In this document: piece after piece, positions 30,966 to 42,073 of the stretch
Layout: the number at the start of each line of letters is the position of its first letter
Numbering within the stretch: position 1 is the stretch's first letter
Assembly: GCA_934047225.1 (NCBI GenBank)
Contig: OW203989.1
Span: 17,025,977 to 17,089,976 of the forward strand
From: Ypsolopha sequella
Taxonomy: Eukaryota; Arthropoda; Insecta; Lepidoptera; Ypsolophidae
DNA: 64,000 nucleotides
Direction: 5' to 3'
The notes under the pieces: model-generated
Database searches by the model: none
What the model saw: only the letters and a program-made list of their open reading frames with translations
What the model was told of the DNA's origin: nothing
Translations under genes and position numbers: made by a program

Positions 30966-31467
30966 AGCCTTAAGTGTTTAGATTTGATATTTTTGAATGT
31001 TTGACATGTCTATTTTTATATGTGACTATTGAAGTTTATTAAAGTATTTTAATTTTAATACAAAATGCTCTGGATAGCCAAAAACAACGACTACTATTGC
31101 GCTATTTTCCGAAAATTTTGCAGTTTCGATCATTTTCTTTTTCTATAATTTTATATAAAATTAGTAAAAATGTTCCACTTATTCCATAGAAAATTTTGTT
31201 TCCAATGGACTATATTTTTTTCATGCGATTTAAACTATGATATCTACTGAAAACAGTTTAATATCTGAGCCCGCGAAATTTGGAAAAAAAAGGTGGATTG
31301 TACCACAAAGATAAACAAAGATAAGAGAAAAAGTGGTTCATTTATTTGATTCAATTTGGAACGGTCTTGAATACCACGTTAAATCTTTTATTTAAAATCT
31401 TTTCATTTCTGTAAAAACACCGCAAAAAGACGAGAGATATTTTCAAAATTTCATATGAGGCCTCTTA

Positions 31468-31998
31468 ACGTGGGACATCCCGCTCAGCTTCCATATAAAT
31501 GCTTTAGGTGCTTGTGATTTTCTGATGGTTTTGATATCAATGAAAGGTTGAACACATCTTTATATATGTTTCCCTTCCCCCCACACCGCACTCCGACCTA
31601 TATCTCATCAAGAGATACAAGATGGCGAGATATTCAAAAATTGCCGAATTTGTGAAATTGTTTCAGGTAAAAACTGTTTCCATGAAACGGTAACTGTTTT
31701 TTTATAGAACAATGTATAGACTTAGTCTTCTTTAGATGAACGACGTCTGTATTTCTCTCTATTTTTTATTTCAGTATAAATAAAAAATATACAACTTGCT
31801 AAACTTTGCGTAAAAACAAGGCAATATTCACGATATCCTGACAGCCATTTGGATGGTGTTTCATCAAATTTTGCTTTTTGGGCTGTACAGAGACGTAGTT
31901 AGATGACGCTAGATAATACTTATGAAAAAATATTAAGAAAATAAACTGTTGACTTCACATTCAGTTTGTATCTCTTGTATGAATCTTGAGATAAATCC
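31468..31998 (+). repeat. 530-bp repeat P, copy 1
   Basis: It matches 60356-60905 over its whole length in the same orientation (CTTCCATATAAATGCTTTAG, CACCGCACTCCGACCTATAT, CAAGATGGCGAGATATTCAA, ATATTCACGATATCC, TTTTTGGGCTGT). Both copies contain ATGGCGAGATATTCAAAA to TTTCAG|GTAAAAAC, which looks like a 15-codon exon with a donor, then a pyrimidine tract and acceptor. No long frame. Block Q follows directly. Confidence 0.75.
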
Positions 31999-32009
31999 AG
32001 GCACAAAGG

Positions 32010-32240
32010 GCCCTCTTAAGAAATAATTATAACGACCGAAACACTACTTTTAAGTAAGAGAAATGTATACCAATAGTTTACTATAAGCATAAACGTATTT
32101 TTAATAATATTACGGTAGCTTCAAAATAATTGGATTTTCTACGAGAGAAAAATCCAATTATTTTGAAGCTACGATAATATCATTAAAATAAATACGTTTA
32201 TGCATAGTTAAACTATTGGTATACTTGGTCTCATAATGTA
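32010..32240. repeat. Palindromic block Q, copy 1
   Basis: Arms of about 78 bp, GTATACCAATAGTTTACTAT, AAGCATAAACGTATTTTTAA, CGGTAGCTTCAAAATAATTG, ATTTTCTAC, are mirrored around CGAGAG. A diverged copy at 61441-61745 also follows repeat P. Confidence 0.85.
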
Positions 32241-32363
32241 AAGAGCTACGGCGGCGGTGGGTAAAACTTTACTACACATATAATAATGCTACGCCGTCCC
32301 GTAGCACTTGCCACGTGGCAGCCGCGACATACGTAGAAGCTACGCTGCTTAAGAGGTCGGCGA

Positions 32364-32624
32364 GCAATCCTAGTTCATTTGCATTACAGAATATCTAGCT
32401 TACCAACATATATTAAATAAGAACACTGATTTAAACATAAAATATGAGAAAAATAAGCTCTCTATGGAAATTTTTAATTAATTATTATATCGTTTTAAAA
32501 TCAGTGTCCTTTCAAAATATATGTTTGGAAATCTAGATGAAATTCAATCGGAATAAATACAGACAACTTTAAAAATATCTATGATTTACAATAAATGGTT
32601 TTTGTATTTCATACTAGGATTTCT
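32364..32624. mobile_element. MITE (TCCTAGTTCA-ended) copy 2, reverse
   Basis: It starts GCAATCCTAGTTCATTTGCA and ends ATACTAGGAT. The inner block AACACTGATTTAAACATAAA is shared, reversed, with 19491-19761. Confidence 0.65.
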
Positions 32625-32974
32625 TCGTAGGCGGAGGTACGCGCCAAGCCTCTGCAGATGTGTGTAGGTCATTGACATACCTACCCGGTGTAGGTAGATT
32701 TTCTCCGAAAAATAAATCTTTTGATTCTTTTAGATAGTAATATTTTCTTTATTACAACAAAACATAAACATACTGATCGTGATCACACGGAACCACGTGC
32801 TTGAGATATAACGCGAAAAAAACACTTTTTTGATTAGAGTCAACGTCGCGTTCCACACCAGCGAGCGACATGGGAGCGACCATTCTGCCACGAGATGAGC
32901 GTCATTCCGTCGGACCTCTTGCCATAAGGCTCTAAAGTATTTTTATTTATTTGTATGTATCGTCACGACATGAA

Positions 32975-33250
32975 TCCCCGAGGGGGTGTCAGAGTGTGAA
33001 CTGTGAAATGTAAGTTACAGTCCACACTCGGTACACCCACGTTTTACCGACAATTATTACGTCCCAACGTGATGGGTGGAGAGCCCTAACGCCGTACTTT
33101 GGTCACAAACAACGCTTTTTAGGGCATGCAGGTTTCCTTACAATATTTTTCTTCACCGTTCAGCAAGTGGTAAGTTAGAACAAATACTATGCACATACAA
33201 ATTATATAAATTCTGAAAAACTCGTTGGTGCATGCCCAATATGCCCATCC
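32975..33250. repeat. Interspersed repeat with CCCGAGGGGGTGTCAGAGTG
   Basis: It shares CGTCACGACATGAATC, CACACTCGG, TTCTTCACCGTTCAGCAAGT, GGTAAG and ACTATGCACATACA with 43100-43290 (one part inverted). A short piece recurs at 53205-53240. Probably a retroelement or SINE body. Confidence 0.55.
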
Positions 33251-33419
33251 GCCTGTCACTCGAAAAAGATTCGATCAATCGTTTATCGTTCGAGCATACG
33301 TCCACGTATACTCACGCATATGGAGTTTGATAGAGATTGATATATGATCGAACGATATTCGATCGAATGATGATGATATATCTATATACTTAAACAACAA
33401 ATACTGAAAACGCTGATTT

Positions 33420-33600
33420 ATAACGTAGTTTTAGGGTTACGTCCCCGAACACTCAACTAACTTGATTTTGCAGTTTTGTTTCATACAATTTGTAGGTAGT
33501 GATAAGTTTGTAATTTCTGTTTAAATTATTTAAGTATAATATTTAAACGGTGCGAAACCCTCAGGGCGCGATCCCTACTCGTACTTGACCGGTTTTATTT
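33420..33600 (-). repeat. Fragment of the common 'gcgcgatccctactcg' lepidopteran repeat
   Basis: GGGTTACGTCCCCGAACACT, TCAACTAACTTGATTTTG and GCGATCCCTACTCGTACTTG. It resembles 13500-13680. Confidence 0.55.
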
Positions 33601-33887
33601 AGAATTTTTGTTTGTCTGTTCGTATGTTCCGCTTTAACTCGAGAACCACTAAACGGATTTGGATACGGGTTTCTTTATATCATCGTAGTGACCCTGATCA
33701 ACATATAGGCTATAAGGGGTGTTGATAAAATAACCACTAAGCTGAAAACGGGGCAAACATTGAATAAATGCAAGCGGAGCCGCCGTGGTTATTTTGTATT
33801 AAAAGTGGTTATTTTGTGCCTAAACTCTCAATCAGAATATTATAAATGTAAGGATAGGAGGCCCTATTATTAGATATTATCTAACAT

Positions 33888-34245
33888 TTGTCAGGTCGTA
33901 GAGCTGATGCCGGGCTCGACTGTGGAGGTACCACCATCTTACTTGGAGACCCTCTCGAAGTACTTCGGGGGAGAGTAAGAGGAGAGCTCACAGGCAAAAA
34001 ACCAGGAGGCCCACCATGCCTGGGAACGATGGATGGCGGTATATTCATCCCTAATAGCGGGGCCTTATACGGAACAGACTGGTGACGGGCAGCGGCATCA
34101 CTGGCGCGAGGGTTCCGGCACCGCGCTAATCAACCCGCCTGCCCAGCGTGTATGAGTATGGGCAATTCTTCTAGGATGACCGCCGGGTGTGGCAAAGTCC
34201 TGGAAAGGCTTATGTCCAGCAGTGGACGAACTAGGCTGATGGATG
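33888..34245 (+). mobile_element. RTE-tailed SINE-like element copy 2
   Basis: It starts TCAGGTCGTAGAGCTGATGC and ends GCTTATGTCCAGCAGTGGAC, GAACTAGGCTGATGGATGGA. Flanks AACATTTG and AACATTGG may be an imperfect duplication. It retains the internal CACTGGCGCGAGGGTTCCGG block that copy 3 lacks. The frame 33888-34085 is not a gene. Confidence 0.75.
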
Positions 34246-34448
34246 GATAGATGAACGAACATTGGCGCAATACAGCAAAATATTATCATTACACACAACA
34301 AATTACCAAAGCAGGGCTATTCTACCATGATTAGAATCACAATTCTAACATGATCCTTGGTTGTAGGCCCTACGTTCAAAATCTAACCCGTGACCAACTA
34401 ATGAGGTGTATATGGGCCAACAATAAATGCTATTAGAGATTTTTTCTT

Positions 34449-34775
34449 TTGTCGCAGTTGTTTGCAAAAAGTGTTATTAATTTTTTATGTAGAAATTGTC
34501 CAAAGAGTGTACAAAAATACTGGCTGATTAGAAAACACACGGTAGACCGACAAGCTCGCAACTCGATACAAGCACTTTTTACAATTTTAGTGCAGTTGAA
34601 AATTAAGAGGATGACCTACCCTAGCAACTTTTTCTATGACCCATCCAGCACAATAAGTCCAATGGAAAAGACCTTATTCGCTTTTGATAGAGGCGATTAT
34701 ATGTTGGCTCATTGGCCTCTTTTTCTTGGACGCGTAATGCTAATGATCACGCAGCGAAACAACAAATTGATGTGA
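34449..34775 (+). other. Unassigned 108-codon open frame, probably not a gene
   Basis: The frame contains FDRGDYMLAHWPLFLGRVML and has a plausible composition, and TTTTCTTTTGTCGCAG precedes it. I recognise no domain; no conserved copy exists in the window. It could be a relic of an element next to repeat E (34.87 kb). Low confidence. Confidence 0.15.
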
Positions 34776-34869
34776 TTTTAGCTAATACTGAAATGTTTTG
34801 TAGGGAAAAATATTGGATTCAAGTAGAATTCCTTCATATTTCTATAACGTATTTTATGAAAAAAAAAAT

Positions 34870-35400
34870 CAAGTTGATCTCTTGAAACGAACGTTCGAAA
34901 ACAAAAAAAAAAGAGGGTGTACAACATTTTTTTTTTACAAAAGTATAAATCTCAATACATTGCTTATAAGTAGAATCTCTAGATAAAATATCAATATCCA
35001 TCCTCATCCTTCAGCCTAGTTCGTCCACTGCTGGACATAAGCCTTTCCAGGACTTTGCCACTCCCGGTGGATATCCTGGAAGAATTGCCCATACTCACAC
35101 ACGCAGTCTGTTCCATATAAGGCACGGCTATTAGGGATGGGTATACCGCCATCCATCGGTCCCAGGCATGGTGGGTCTCCTGGTTTTTTGCCTATAAGCT
35201 GTCCTTTTACTCTTCCTCGAATTACTTCGAGGGAGTCTCCAAGTAAGATGGTGGTACCTCCACAGTCGAGCCCGGCATCAGCTCTACCACCTGGTAAAAT
35301 ATCAATAAATCAAATATATTTTTTTCAACACAAGGAGAGTCCGAATTTCTTCAAACGAATCATCTAAAGCCTGGCGTTGTTCATGCTCTAGGCTCAGATT
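34870..35400. mobile_element. Repeat E copy 2, split by a SINE
   Basis: TTATAAGTAGAATCTCTAGA, AATCAAATATATTTTT, TTTCTTCAAACGAATC, CTGGCGTTGTTCATGCTCTA match 9480-10350 in reverse. Here repeat A is absent, and an RTE-tailed SINE (34997-35294) is present instead. Confidence 0.7.
34997..35294 (-). mobile_element. RTE-tailed SINE-like element copy 3 with 13-bp target duplication
   Basis: It is flanked by perfect TAAAATATCAATA at 34984-34996 and 35295-35307. The empty site is present once in repeat E copy 1 (10230s). It lacks about 67 bases found in the other two copies. The frame 35137-35367 is not a gene. Confidence 0.92.
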
Positions 35401-36234
35401 ATTTTCCACAAGTGTCATCATTTCCCTTTTCGATATAAAATCTATTCAATCTAATAAATAAAACAAATTAATTCACTATAATAATTGCTTAAGTTCTAGA
35501 TCACCACATTTAGGTTAATGAAACAAACAGTCGACAGACGGTATTTGTGTCGAAATTAGTGTAACAATCGTCTTTAAACGAGTGCTTACCGTTCATAGAA
35601 TAAAATAAAAGAAAATAGACATTTGGGTTCAACTCGCGCACTGATGATTCCGTACAATAGAATTAAACTTGCTCGTAGAAGTAAGGACAGGACAACATGT
35701 AAGAATACTAGCTCCTGAAAAAGTTTAATTTTATTGTAGAATAGAGCCTTTCGCTCCCGGCTCTGCCCGCGTTTATTCAATCTTCAATTTTTAGCTTGGC
35801 TCTCATTTTATTAGTTTAGTGGTTCTCGAGTTAAAACAGAACATAATACAGACAGACAGGACAAAAATTAAAAAAAAAAATCAAATGATTTTGGCCTCAG
35901 TACGCACAACAGTAAAACAGGCTATCTATTTATAAGAAGTTCTTATTTACGGGTCATGTGCTAAGCTCGTTTACAAATATAGAGCTTGAACTGCTGACGA
36001 CTGTACAATACTAATATAACAAATTTCATTTAACATTTCGCCAAAATATTCAAAGTACACGTGTATACAGACACGACTTTGTACCACTTTATTATTAATA
36101 TAGATGACTATAGTTAGGCCCCCTTGACCCAATTTAGTCATATTTTTTCAAAGAGTTTACAAAAAACTGATTGGAAGAAAAACAAGATTAATTCAGTAGG
36201 ATATCTTGTTTAATATTTCGACTATCGCTACATA

Positions 36235-36496
36235 CAAGGTGACTTTTTGGTCATCGTCCAAATTCATACTGGAGGCTTGGTAAGTGATCAGCATCATAAA
36301 TCGATAACAATTTTTGTGAAATTCGTATAATGAAATTTCGACTTCCCATAGTAATTCACTCCCAGTCCTGAGTGAATCACTATGGGGAGTCAAAATTTAG
36401 TTTCATGAATTTTACAAAAATCGTTATTGGTTCATGATGCTGATGAGTTACCAAGGCTTTAGTATGAATTTGGACGATGTTGATAAATTCACCTTG
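36235..36496. mobile_element. CAAGG-type MITE copy d (TA target)
   Basis: Ends TA|CAAGGTGACTTTTTGGTC ... CACCTTG|TA. It is more diverged at its right arm (GATGTTGATAAATTC). Confidence 0.85.
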
Positions 36497-36849
36497 TATA
36501 GTTTTCCTGTTTTGATTACTACATATTATCAAATTTCAACACTACAAATTCCCAATTATAAAAATAGAGCTATTTTTTTTTAGAAAACCTTAGTAACAAT
36601 AATAGGAAATGAACCCTAAAAGCCAGTTGGCCACGTTTCGATCGTTCACATTCATATCAGTAATACCGGTTCTGAGCCACTCTCACTTCTTGCGGCACAG
36701 AGTAACCAACACACACCAGACGTGACGTGACCAACACGTGTTCAATTATTCATTACATTTTCATGTCTGGGTATTATTTAATCATTATATGGGCTATTTT
36801 CTTTGCTTCTAATGGACCATTTTTTTACTGATTATTTATATACGAAAAA

Positions 36850-37198
36850 GACAATAGGTAGTTGTCGTTTTAGTTAGGTACAATACAAGTAAATATATAT
36901 AAGGTCTTTCAATTTAAATGGAAAGTAATTTAGGAGGTGATTCAGTATCGTTAATACATCACATTCCATTGCAAAGCACTTTTTTTTGCGCTAACTTTTT
37001 TTTCACTTCTCAGTACAAAGTGGTCCGATCAGCTGACTCAGTTTGTATGGACAAGTGGAGAAAAAGTTCGCCCAAAAAAAAGTACTTTGCAGTGGAATGT
37101 GATGTATTAACGATACTGAATCACCTCCTAAATTACTTTCCATTTAAATTGAAAGACCTTATATATTTACTTGTATTGTACCTAACTATTACCTATGT
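36850..37198. mobile_element. Long palindromic element with AAGGTCTTTCAATTTAAATGG core, copy 1
   Basis: The arms extend outwards from GGCGAACTTTTT through CATCACATTCCATTG, TAGGAGGTGATTCAGTATCG and TTTCAATTTAAATGGAAAG to ACAATACAAGTAAATATATA and its mirror. Each arm is about 150 bp. The frame 36918-37214 arises from the palindrome and is not a gene. A broken copy lies at 54715-55150. Confidence 0.85.
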
Positions 37199-37439
37199 TA
37201 CAAAAATCTGGTAAAAAATATATTATAAATAAAATATAATATATTAATAGGTACATAATATATGTAACATAATATTATGTAAGTACATTTACGAGGCCAC
37301 AGTCGTATCGGTAGAGTAGAGTAGGTAATTGTACCCATTTTAGTATGCGTTCGTTTGCCTTGCAGTTTAATTTGCAATTTTAACCAAATCGCTATTAGCC
37401 AGTTGCTAAATTAACTATGATTATGTTATTTTTATTTTG

Positions 37440-37655
37440 CGAAATCCATCGCTATGAATACTCTAAATATTATTAGAGTGCATTACAAACTAGAAAAGAT
37501 CAATCAGAAACAAATACAAGAATTTGAAAAAATTCCCTGGGCAAGGATTCGAACCTGTGACCTCTTGTTATCAAGACTTGTTATTCTTGTCTTTGGGTTT
37601 GTTTCTGATTGATTTTTTCTAGTTTGTAATGCACTCTAATAATATTTATGATTAT
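37440..37655. mobile_element. Fold-back element carrying a tRNA-like B box, copy 1
   Basis: The arms AATATTATTAGAGTGCATTA, CAAACTAGAAAAGATCAATC are mirrored at 37590-37650. The minus strand of the centre has GAGGTCACAGGTTCGAATCC, a Pol III B box, so a tRNA-derived SINE half sits inside. A second, shorter copy is at 42190-42350. Confidence 0.75.
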
Positions 37656-38086
37656 GTTCTTTGCTAATTTCATACCGCCCTATTTATTAAATAGCCAAGA
37701 TTGGTTTAAATTCATGCCACTCCATACATTTCGCATGAAAAAGAAAGTGACAGCATCAAAGAAAACTAATGTCGGTTTCGTGCAACTCGGAGATAATGAC
37801 ATACCCACATCTTATCATATTCTAAACTTTCATTATGAGATGGTCTACCTAGCCTGATGGACAACTATTTAAATGTGGCAGTCTCAGAAAGAAGAAACCG
37901 GTTAAGTGCGAGTTGGTCTCATGCCCTAACCGTTCCGTAACATAAAAATTAATTAATAGACTTAAACAATTTGAACAAAAATACTGCATAACTGACATAA
38001 TGGTAAATAAGAATAATATAGATACTACAGCAACATCAAGACGACAAAAACGAGACGTTAAAATTTTAGTGCCTGGCACTCAATTC

Positions 38087-38708
38087 GGCAACATCTGATA
38101 TGGAACCCTGATTTTTATTAATTGCAGTTTTACTCTAGAGTATAAACTACAATCTGAACGAATTTGATTTGAAACTTATAGATATTAACGTTTTTAAAGG
38201 TCAGCGATCGAGCTCGGGCAAAAACAGGTTTGGGCGATCTCACTTTTGATGGTAGTAATTGTTACAATTTCTAAACAAAATAAATAACACTAGCTACTAA
38301 ATAAGATTAAGTACAAGGGTTGGTGAGAAAGTTGCTGTAAAACTTTATAGTTACGTCGGAAAAAAAAAAAACCCTCAACTGGACAGCTCACGGGCGATTG
38401 AAGGCCACGACCATGACAGTATAGGAGCGTTTTTCTTGAAATTCTAGATCTTTTTCTGAAGTAACTATAAAATTTTACTGTAATTTTCTCATCAACCCTT
38501 GTACTTTATCTTATCGAATAGCAAGTGTTATTTATTTTGTTTAGAAATTGTAACATATACTACCATCAAAAGTGAGATCGCCAAACCCTGTTTTTGCCCG
38601 AGCTCCATCGCCGACCTTTAAAAACGGTAAAATGTATAAGTTTCAAATTAGTTCAGATTGTAGTACATACTCTAAAGTAAAAATCAGGGTTCCATATCAG
38701 AGGTTGCC
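38087..38708. mobile_element. 622-bp fold-back element with about 265-bp arms
   Basis: Ends GGCAACATCTGATATGGAAC ... GTTCCATATCAGAGGTTGCC. Arms pair through CTACAATCTGAAC, TTTTTAAAGGTC, GAGCTCGGGCAAAAACAGG, GATCTCACTTTTGATGGTAG, TTACAATTTCTAAACAAAAT and GTACAAGGGTTG. The centre of about 90 bases is GC-rich. No coding. Confidence 0.88.
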
Positions 38709-38709
38709 A

Positions 38710-39110
38710 GATTCGCTTAGATTAAATTATGTTAAGGTGAGTTAATTCGAAAACCATTTCGAGATTTAGATAAGCCGTATTTTCGAACTTGTGGTCTAAA
38801 AAAACCTCATGTTGATGAATATTTTTACGAAAAAGCTGCAACTTACATTTGCCTTCGTGTGACGTCACTTAAGAAATGGCTGAGTAGAAATGTGTCCTTT
38901 GCTCTCAAGATAAATTTATATTATAATAATTAGCTTCCGACTGATTTGACAGACGGATGACCGGTGAGTAGACAGACAGAGACAGACCACTTTTTTATAA
39001 GGACATCATAACCAACAATTATTTAAAAAAATCATTAAAAAATAATGGTTAATTTATATACCAAAACAATGAAAAGTATGCCCTAATATGGCGTATATAA
39101 ACTGAAAAAA
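38710..39110 (+). repeat. Interspersed repeat, inverted copy of 11740-12135
   Basis: TTAGATTAAATTATGTTAAG, TTCGAAAACCATTTCGAGAT, CAGACAGAGACAGACCACTT, AATAATGGTTAATTTATATA. The two copies are in opposite orientation. Confidence 0.7.
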
Positions 39111-39213
39111 AAATGAAAAATTAATGTTTTCGAAATTAAGTATTGAGGTACTGGCACTCAATTCCTTATAGTAATACCATTTTAACGCCTCGTTTTTGTC
39201 GCCTTGGTGTTGC

Positions 39214-39475
39214 TAGGTGTAACAGAAAGGTGTAACCATATTTGAAGAGCTTATTCAGTCAATGGTTTTGAACAACTTTTACTATGGAACAAATCCTGTA
39301 TATCGAAAAAAAAAAATACTCGCGTCATAGGAAAATGCAATGCCGCTCGGCCGAAATGTATGGAAAGGCAGATTTTATTTTTGAGATTTCAGGGTTGACC
39401 CCATAGTAAAAGTTGTTCTTTACCATTGACTGAATAAGCTCTTCAAATATGGTTACACCCTTCTGTTACACGTTG
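39214..39475. mobile_element. MITE with AGGTGTAACAGAAAGGTGTAACC ends, copy 1
   Basis: The arms AAGAGCTTATTCAGTCAATG and AACAACTTTTACTATGG are mirrored to CTGTTACACGTTG|TA. The second copy is at 58691-58951. Confidence 0.85.
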
Positions 39476-39639
39476 TATATTGTTCTTATTTACCATTACG
39501 GCTGGAACAAAAATCGTTGTAGAAATGCTATATTTTTAGAGGTTTCTTGTATGTGTGCCTATGGGCACAGAATACAAACAGGGAAACCCCTAGGGTTTAA
39601 ATTTCTTGAATATTTTTTTTTGGCATCATACTCGTAACA

Positions 39640-39780
39640 TGTATTCTCTGAAGATTTCAACTGGCTACCTATTATGGCTGAAACTGTAGACCCCTGTGGC
39701 AAACGGATAGAAAAACAGACGGCGGAGGCTTAGTAATAGGGTCCTTTAGCACCCTTAGGATACACAACCCCAAAAAGCTC
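39640..39780 (+). repeat. Fragment of the 'acggaaccctaaaa' lepidopteran repeat
   Basis: GAAGATTTCAACTGGC, AGACGGCGGAGGCTTAGTAA, TAGGGTCCTTTAGCACCC. Decayed 3' half. Confidence 0.5.
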
Positions 39781-40154
39781 AAAAATAACATTACATAGAT
39801 AGAAAAATATTATGTGCGGTCAACCTGTAGTCAATATGGTCAAAATCTAAAAAAAATCCTTAAAAACTTATACTAAAAACGCGTACAATTATTGTGTGCG
39901 TTAGAGAGCAAAAAACACAATTTCAATTCAATACAATATTTAATTCAACAATTTCCTCTCAGTAAGTAATCGTCTAGAGGTGTGACGAGATCGCGTGTAG
40001 GATATCGAACACGTGCGCAAGCGACGTTCGTGCGGCCGTGCGCTGCGAGTTCACTACGTAAAACAATAGTATTGTACCGTTACCGCGTACAATGCAGCCA
40101 CCCACAATAAACATTATATGAATTGACGATTATCAACAAAAACTAAAAAAGTAG

Positions 40155-40262
40155 TACGATGACAAGCGAAGCGAGGAGGAGCGATCACCTATCAAGGTTG
40201 TGGTGATCATAAATTAAGGAGCCGACGAGCGAAGCGGAGCGGAGTGAGTCTGTAGTTCTTAA
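40155..40262 (+). repeat. GCGAAGCGAGGAGGAGCG repeat copy
   Basis: ACAAGCGAAGCGAGGAGGAG, then CGAGCGAAGCGGAGCGGAGT. The ATCACCTATCAAGGTTGTGGTGAT link is specific to this copy. Confidence 0.6.
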
Positions 40263-40950
40263 TTTATTTCAAGAATTACAGATAAGACGTTGGGGGAAGA
40301 GGAGTGTATCCTCCCAATTTTCTTCCCAGAAATTAACTTTCTGGAACCTCGTTTTGCTCGTCTTGTATCTATTGTTCAAACAATAATAAAATAAATAAAA
40401 TAAAATAAAAAATAAAAATAGCCTTTAATTCCCAAAAAAGTTACATTAAAATACGTTTCACATTTTAAAATATTTCATGCATGCATGCACCATGTATCAA
40501 TATCAATAAAAAAAAAAGAAAATTAACAATGCATTATAATATGTCATTATGTCATGGTTTCATTTAATTCAATTCATTTTAATTCAATTCATATTAGATT
40601 ACAAAAAATAATTAAAATAATAATGTCAAAGAAAAAAAAAAATATAGTAATAATATCACAATTAAACAGTCAGTCTTTGGGTTCAAACAAAGGTGACATT
40701 AAAATCGTAAAAATCAGTGACCGTTTCACAATCCAAGTGATGCTCATTTATTGTCACTGAATGTGCCCCGTGAATGTAATATTGTATGACATGGAGACGA
40801 TTGACAAAAGTCCATGCAATCATAATTTCACTAGTGAAATTATAATATCACGGCTTAGACAAATTACCTGCGACTTGCGATATATCCGTATTATGGTACC
40901 CACGGGTGTATCAGGTGTTTCTTATTTCGACTAAACAGCAGGCATTATAT

Positions 40951-41947
40951 AAGGTGGCTTTCGTTTATATAGCCAAATTCATACTGAAGACTCGGTATGT
41001 GGTCAGGACAATACGCAGCCGCAAAGATTTGGAATAACCTTCTACCCAATTATTATTACACACGGCTTGAACACTCACGTGTGATTGAACAACAACAACA
41101 ATCAACAACTTCAACAACAATCAACAACTTCAACAACAATCACACGTGAGTGTTCATACCGTATGTAATAATAATTTGCGTAAATTCAAGTGTTCTGTCA
41201 CCTTTAAATAACACTTCAGACTTCATATTATCAGCAAGCAATAATATAATTATGAATGCAACTTCTATATTACGCTGCTATTTTAATTATTTTGTACCAC
41301 ATTGTTTTTTTATTTCATTATTTACTATGTAAATTTCTACTTTTATTAATTCCATTTCTTAACATGTTTTCCATTTTTGTGTGACATTCATTCATTGTTT
41401 TGCTCAAATTGTTATTATTTGTCAAATTTATTATTTTTTGTTCTATTTTAATTATAATTTCAAAAATTCTATATTATTTAAATTATTCAATTATTATTAT
41501 GCATTATTTTCTGAGGCAATAGGTTAAATGTTTAATTATGAATTTATTAGGCTTTAGGGGTACTTGCCATTGTGTTTTGTTTTATATGTTTTAAAATGGG
41601 GCAAACTGAAAAGCAGCGCTGCAAGTTGCTTCAACTTGTAGCATTTGCTGAGTTTACACCTTTCTGCCATTTTGTATTATGTTGTAAAGTTTCTTCTTTT
41701 TTTCAATATGTTTTGTGGCAAATAAATTTATTTCACTTTCACTTTCACCAAGTTTCAATTACCCTTTTTACAAAATACGAAAAACATGTTTGTGCCTTTA
41801 TTAATTTATGAATTACTAGTCAATTACTAGTCAATTAGTATAGGAAGCCTTAATTTTATTTTGCGTTGTTTAAAAAAAGTGTTATTTGGTCCTGACATTT
41901 TACCGAGTCTTCAGTATAAATTTGAATGTGTAAACAAATTCAACCCT
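40951..41947. mobile_element. About 1-kb element with arms of the 'ATTCATACTGAAGACTCGG' type
   Basis: The left arm AAGGTGGCTTTCGTTTATAT, AGCCAAATTCATACTGAAGA and the right arm ACCGAGTCTTCAGTATAAAT, TTGAATGTGTAAACAAATTC are inverted. A palindromic element with a CAA-rich tandem (41049-41175) lies inside. No coding in the interior. Confidence 0.6.
41049..41175. repeat. Palindrome TATTATTACACACGGCTTGAAC with AACAACAATCAACAACTTC tandem
   Basis: The outer arms match the ends of 30757-30965 (GAACACTCACGTGTGATTG). The centre is about 3 direct units of CAACAACAATCAACAACTT, on one strand only. Confidence 0.8.
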
Positions 41948-42073
41948 ATATATTATTATGCCGTCATCATTGTGTAGAATCCGGCAAATTGTAAAGTATG
42001 AAACCGAAAACCTTAACAAAAATAGTTTATGCTTACGATTGTTGGCACTTGGTGGAATTAACTACACATTCAA

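Noticed and set aside
33888..34085. Gene in the RTE-tailed SINE (65-codon frame)
   Set aside because: The same sequence in the other two copies has stops and frameshifts, so it is not maintained as protein.
34449..34775. Host gene exon
   Set aside because: Composition is plausible but no domain or homologous copy could be named; kept only as a low-confidence entry.
36918..37214. 98-codon frame as a gene
   Set aside because: It covers a 350-bp palindrome and has a mirror-symmetric base sequence; no domain.
41049..41175. CRISPR array
   Set aside because: The tandem is a short CAA-rich direct repeat without spacers, in a eukaryotic genome.
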